A stretch of DNA of 64,000 nucleotides. Origin: Ramlibacter agri (GTDB lineage: Bacteria; Pseudomonadota; Gammaproteobacteria; Burkholderiales; Burkholderiaceae_C). Made by a program: the position numbers and the translations under genes. Shown in pieces: positions 63,135 to 64,000 of this stretch (position 1 is the stretch's first letter; each line of letters starts with the position of its first letter). The stretch spans positions 2,666,001-2,730,000 of the forward strand of contig NZ_JABBFX010000001.1 of the NCBI RefSeq assembly GCF_012927085.1. The letters are read 5' to 3'. The notes beneath the pieces are model-generated. The model was given only the letters and a program-made list of their open reading frames with translations. It was not told where the DNA came from and ran no database searches.

Positions 63135-64000
63135 CCACCATCGCCATTGCCAACGCCGCCGCCGACCCGGTGGAGAAGCTGCTGACCTTCGGGCCCAAGA
63201 ACCTCTGGTACGCGGTGTGCCCGTCCGGCTTCGTCGGCGAGAAGCCGGTGTCGCTGCGCCGTTTCGGCCGCAAGCTCGCGCTGTGGCGCGACGCCAGCGG
63301 CCAGGTCCACGCGCTGGAAGACCACTGCCCGCACCGCGGCGGCCCGCTGTCGCAAGGCGTGGCGCTGGGTGACCGCATCGCCTGCCCGTATCACGGCGTC
63401 GAGGTGCGCTGCGACGGCACTGTCACCAAGGTGCCGGGCAGCCCCGGCTGCAAGCTGGAAGGTTCGCGCCCCGCGCTGGCCTTCCACGTGAAGGAAGCCC
63501 ACGGCGCCATCTTCGCCTTCAACGCCGACAAGAACATCGACGAGCCGCCGGCCTTCACCTTGCCGGAGGAACTGAGCTCGCCCGAATTCTCCAGTTTCCT
63601 CTGCTACTCCGAGTGGAAATGCGACTGGCGCTACGCCATGGACAACGTGATGGACCCGATGCACGGGACCTTCCTGCACAAGCAGTCGCACTCCATGGCC
63701 GAGGGCGACAGCACGGCCGCTTTCCGCATCCGCGACACCGAGACCGGCTTCGTGTTCGAGAAGACGGGCCAGCGCGGCGTCAACTTCGACTGGACCGAGT
63801 GGGGCGTCACCGGCACGGCCTGGATGCGCCTGGAGATCCCGTACCCGAAGACGGGCGGCCCCGGCGGCAACTTCGCCATCGTCGGCTGCGTCACGCCGAT
63901 CAACGAGCGCATGAGCGCCATCTTCTTCTGGCGCTGCCGCAAGGTGGACGGCTGGATGCGCGACACCTGGCGCTTCCTGTACCGCAACCGCCTGGAGGCG
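63131..64000 (+). CDS. Rieske-type aromatic-ring-hydroxylating oxygenase alpha subunit (partial)
   Basis: The first 290 residues are in the window and the frame is open at the right edge. The Rieske 2Fe-2S ligands are C66/H68 (CPHRGG) and C85/H88 (CPYHG). The mononuclear iron site is N172, D175, H178 and H183 in DNVMDPMHGTFLH. It would hydroxylate or O-demethylate an aromatic substrate with electrons from a reductase not seen here. The ATG overlaps the HTH-like gene by ATGA. Confidence 0.9.
   Translation, partial: MTTIAIANAAADPVEKLLTFGPKNLWYAVCPSGFVGEKPVSLRRFGRKLALWRDASGQVHALEDHCPHRGGPLSQGVALGDRIACPYHGVEVRCDGTVTKVPGSPGCKLEGSRPALAFHVKEAHGAIFAFNADKNIDEPPAFTLPEELSSPEFSSFLCYSEWKCDWRYAMDNVMDPMHGTFLHKQSHSMAEGDSTAAFRIRDTETGFVFEKTGQRGVNFDWTEWGVTGTAWMRLEIPYPKTGGPGGNFAIVGCVTPINERMSAIFFWRCRKVDGWMRDTWRFLYRNRLEA

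Overview
The window is GC-rich, gene-dense DNA from a soil or water betaproteobacterium, most likely Comamonadaceae (Ramlibacter, Variovorax or Polaromonas type). That placement is an inference. It rests on six solitary Bug/TctC-type periplasmic binding proteins with no TctAB partners, a PPi-type phosphofructokinase in a prfB-HAD-pepN-pfp-fbp block, and hairpin-rich intergenic repeats of a kind common in this family. No phage, transposon, plasmid or CRISPR signature was seen.

Layout. 1-230: 3' end of a cupredoxin gene. 395-10333: a sugar-acid catabolic island. It has a LacI-type repressor with two mirror-image operators, a galactarate/talarate-type dehydratase, two Bug receptors, a GntR regulator with its own operator, a second enolase-superfamily dehydratase, an Ldh2-type dehydrogenase, a second GntR regulator, a LysR regulator and a DapA-type keto-deoxy-sugar-acid dehydratase/aldolase. 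10504-14218 (minus): LysR, Bug, RraA-like aldolase and ketopantoate-reductase-like genes. 14360-17201: a copper cluster (DUF2946, outer-membrane-type protein, CopC, CopD). 17208-17283 (minus): tRNA-Thr(CGU), whose terminator lies inside the end of copD. 17356-21435: HTH-citrate-synthase-like protein, Pht5-like protein, class II aldolase and Bug. 21541-24845: transglutaminase-like protein, helical protein, AmtB and a small protein, behind a well-formed sigma-54 promoter. 24965-26880: a DUF2235 lipoprotein hydrolase with a partner lipoprotein.

26928-39915 is all on the minus strand. Read in transcription order it is a hybrid sensor kinase with three receivers, CheR, CheB, a receiver-kinase, a 114-nt stem-loop, prfB with its programmed frameshift, a HAD phosphatase, pepN, PPi-phosphofructokinase and fructose-1,6-bisphosphatase. 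39993-51801 is mixed housekeeping: a metalloprotease, an alpha/beta hydrolase, an acyl-CoA synthetase with two membrane proteins, an OpgB-like transferase, an aldo/keto reductase, YbaK, lactate permease and PlsY.

51977-64000 is one long co-directional catabolic cluster: SDR, cupin, hydrolase, IclR regulator, atypical SDR, ThDP enzyme, aspartate-dehydrogenase-like protein, aldehyde dehydrogenase, VOC dioxygenase, two Bug receptors, a 78-aa HTH-like protein and a Rieske oxygenase cut by the window end. It looks like a complete inducible pathway for an aromatic or N-containing acid whose substrate I cannot name. It is the strongest candidate here for an undescribed system.

Other items of note are a diverged 130-bp intergenic repeat present twice (231-360 and 10338-10468) with a 27-nt identical core containing DnaA-box-like sequence, and several enzymes whose canonical catalytic residues appear to be replaced.
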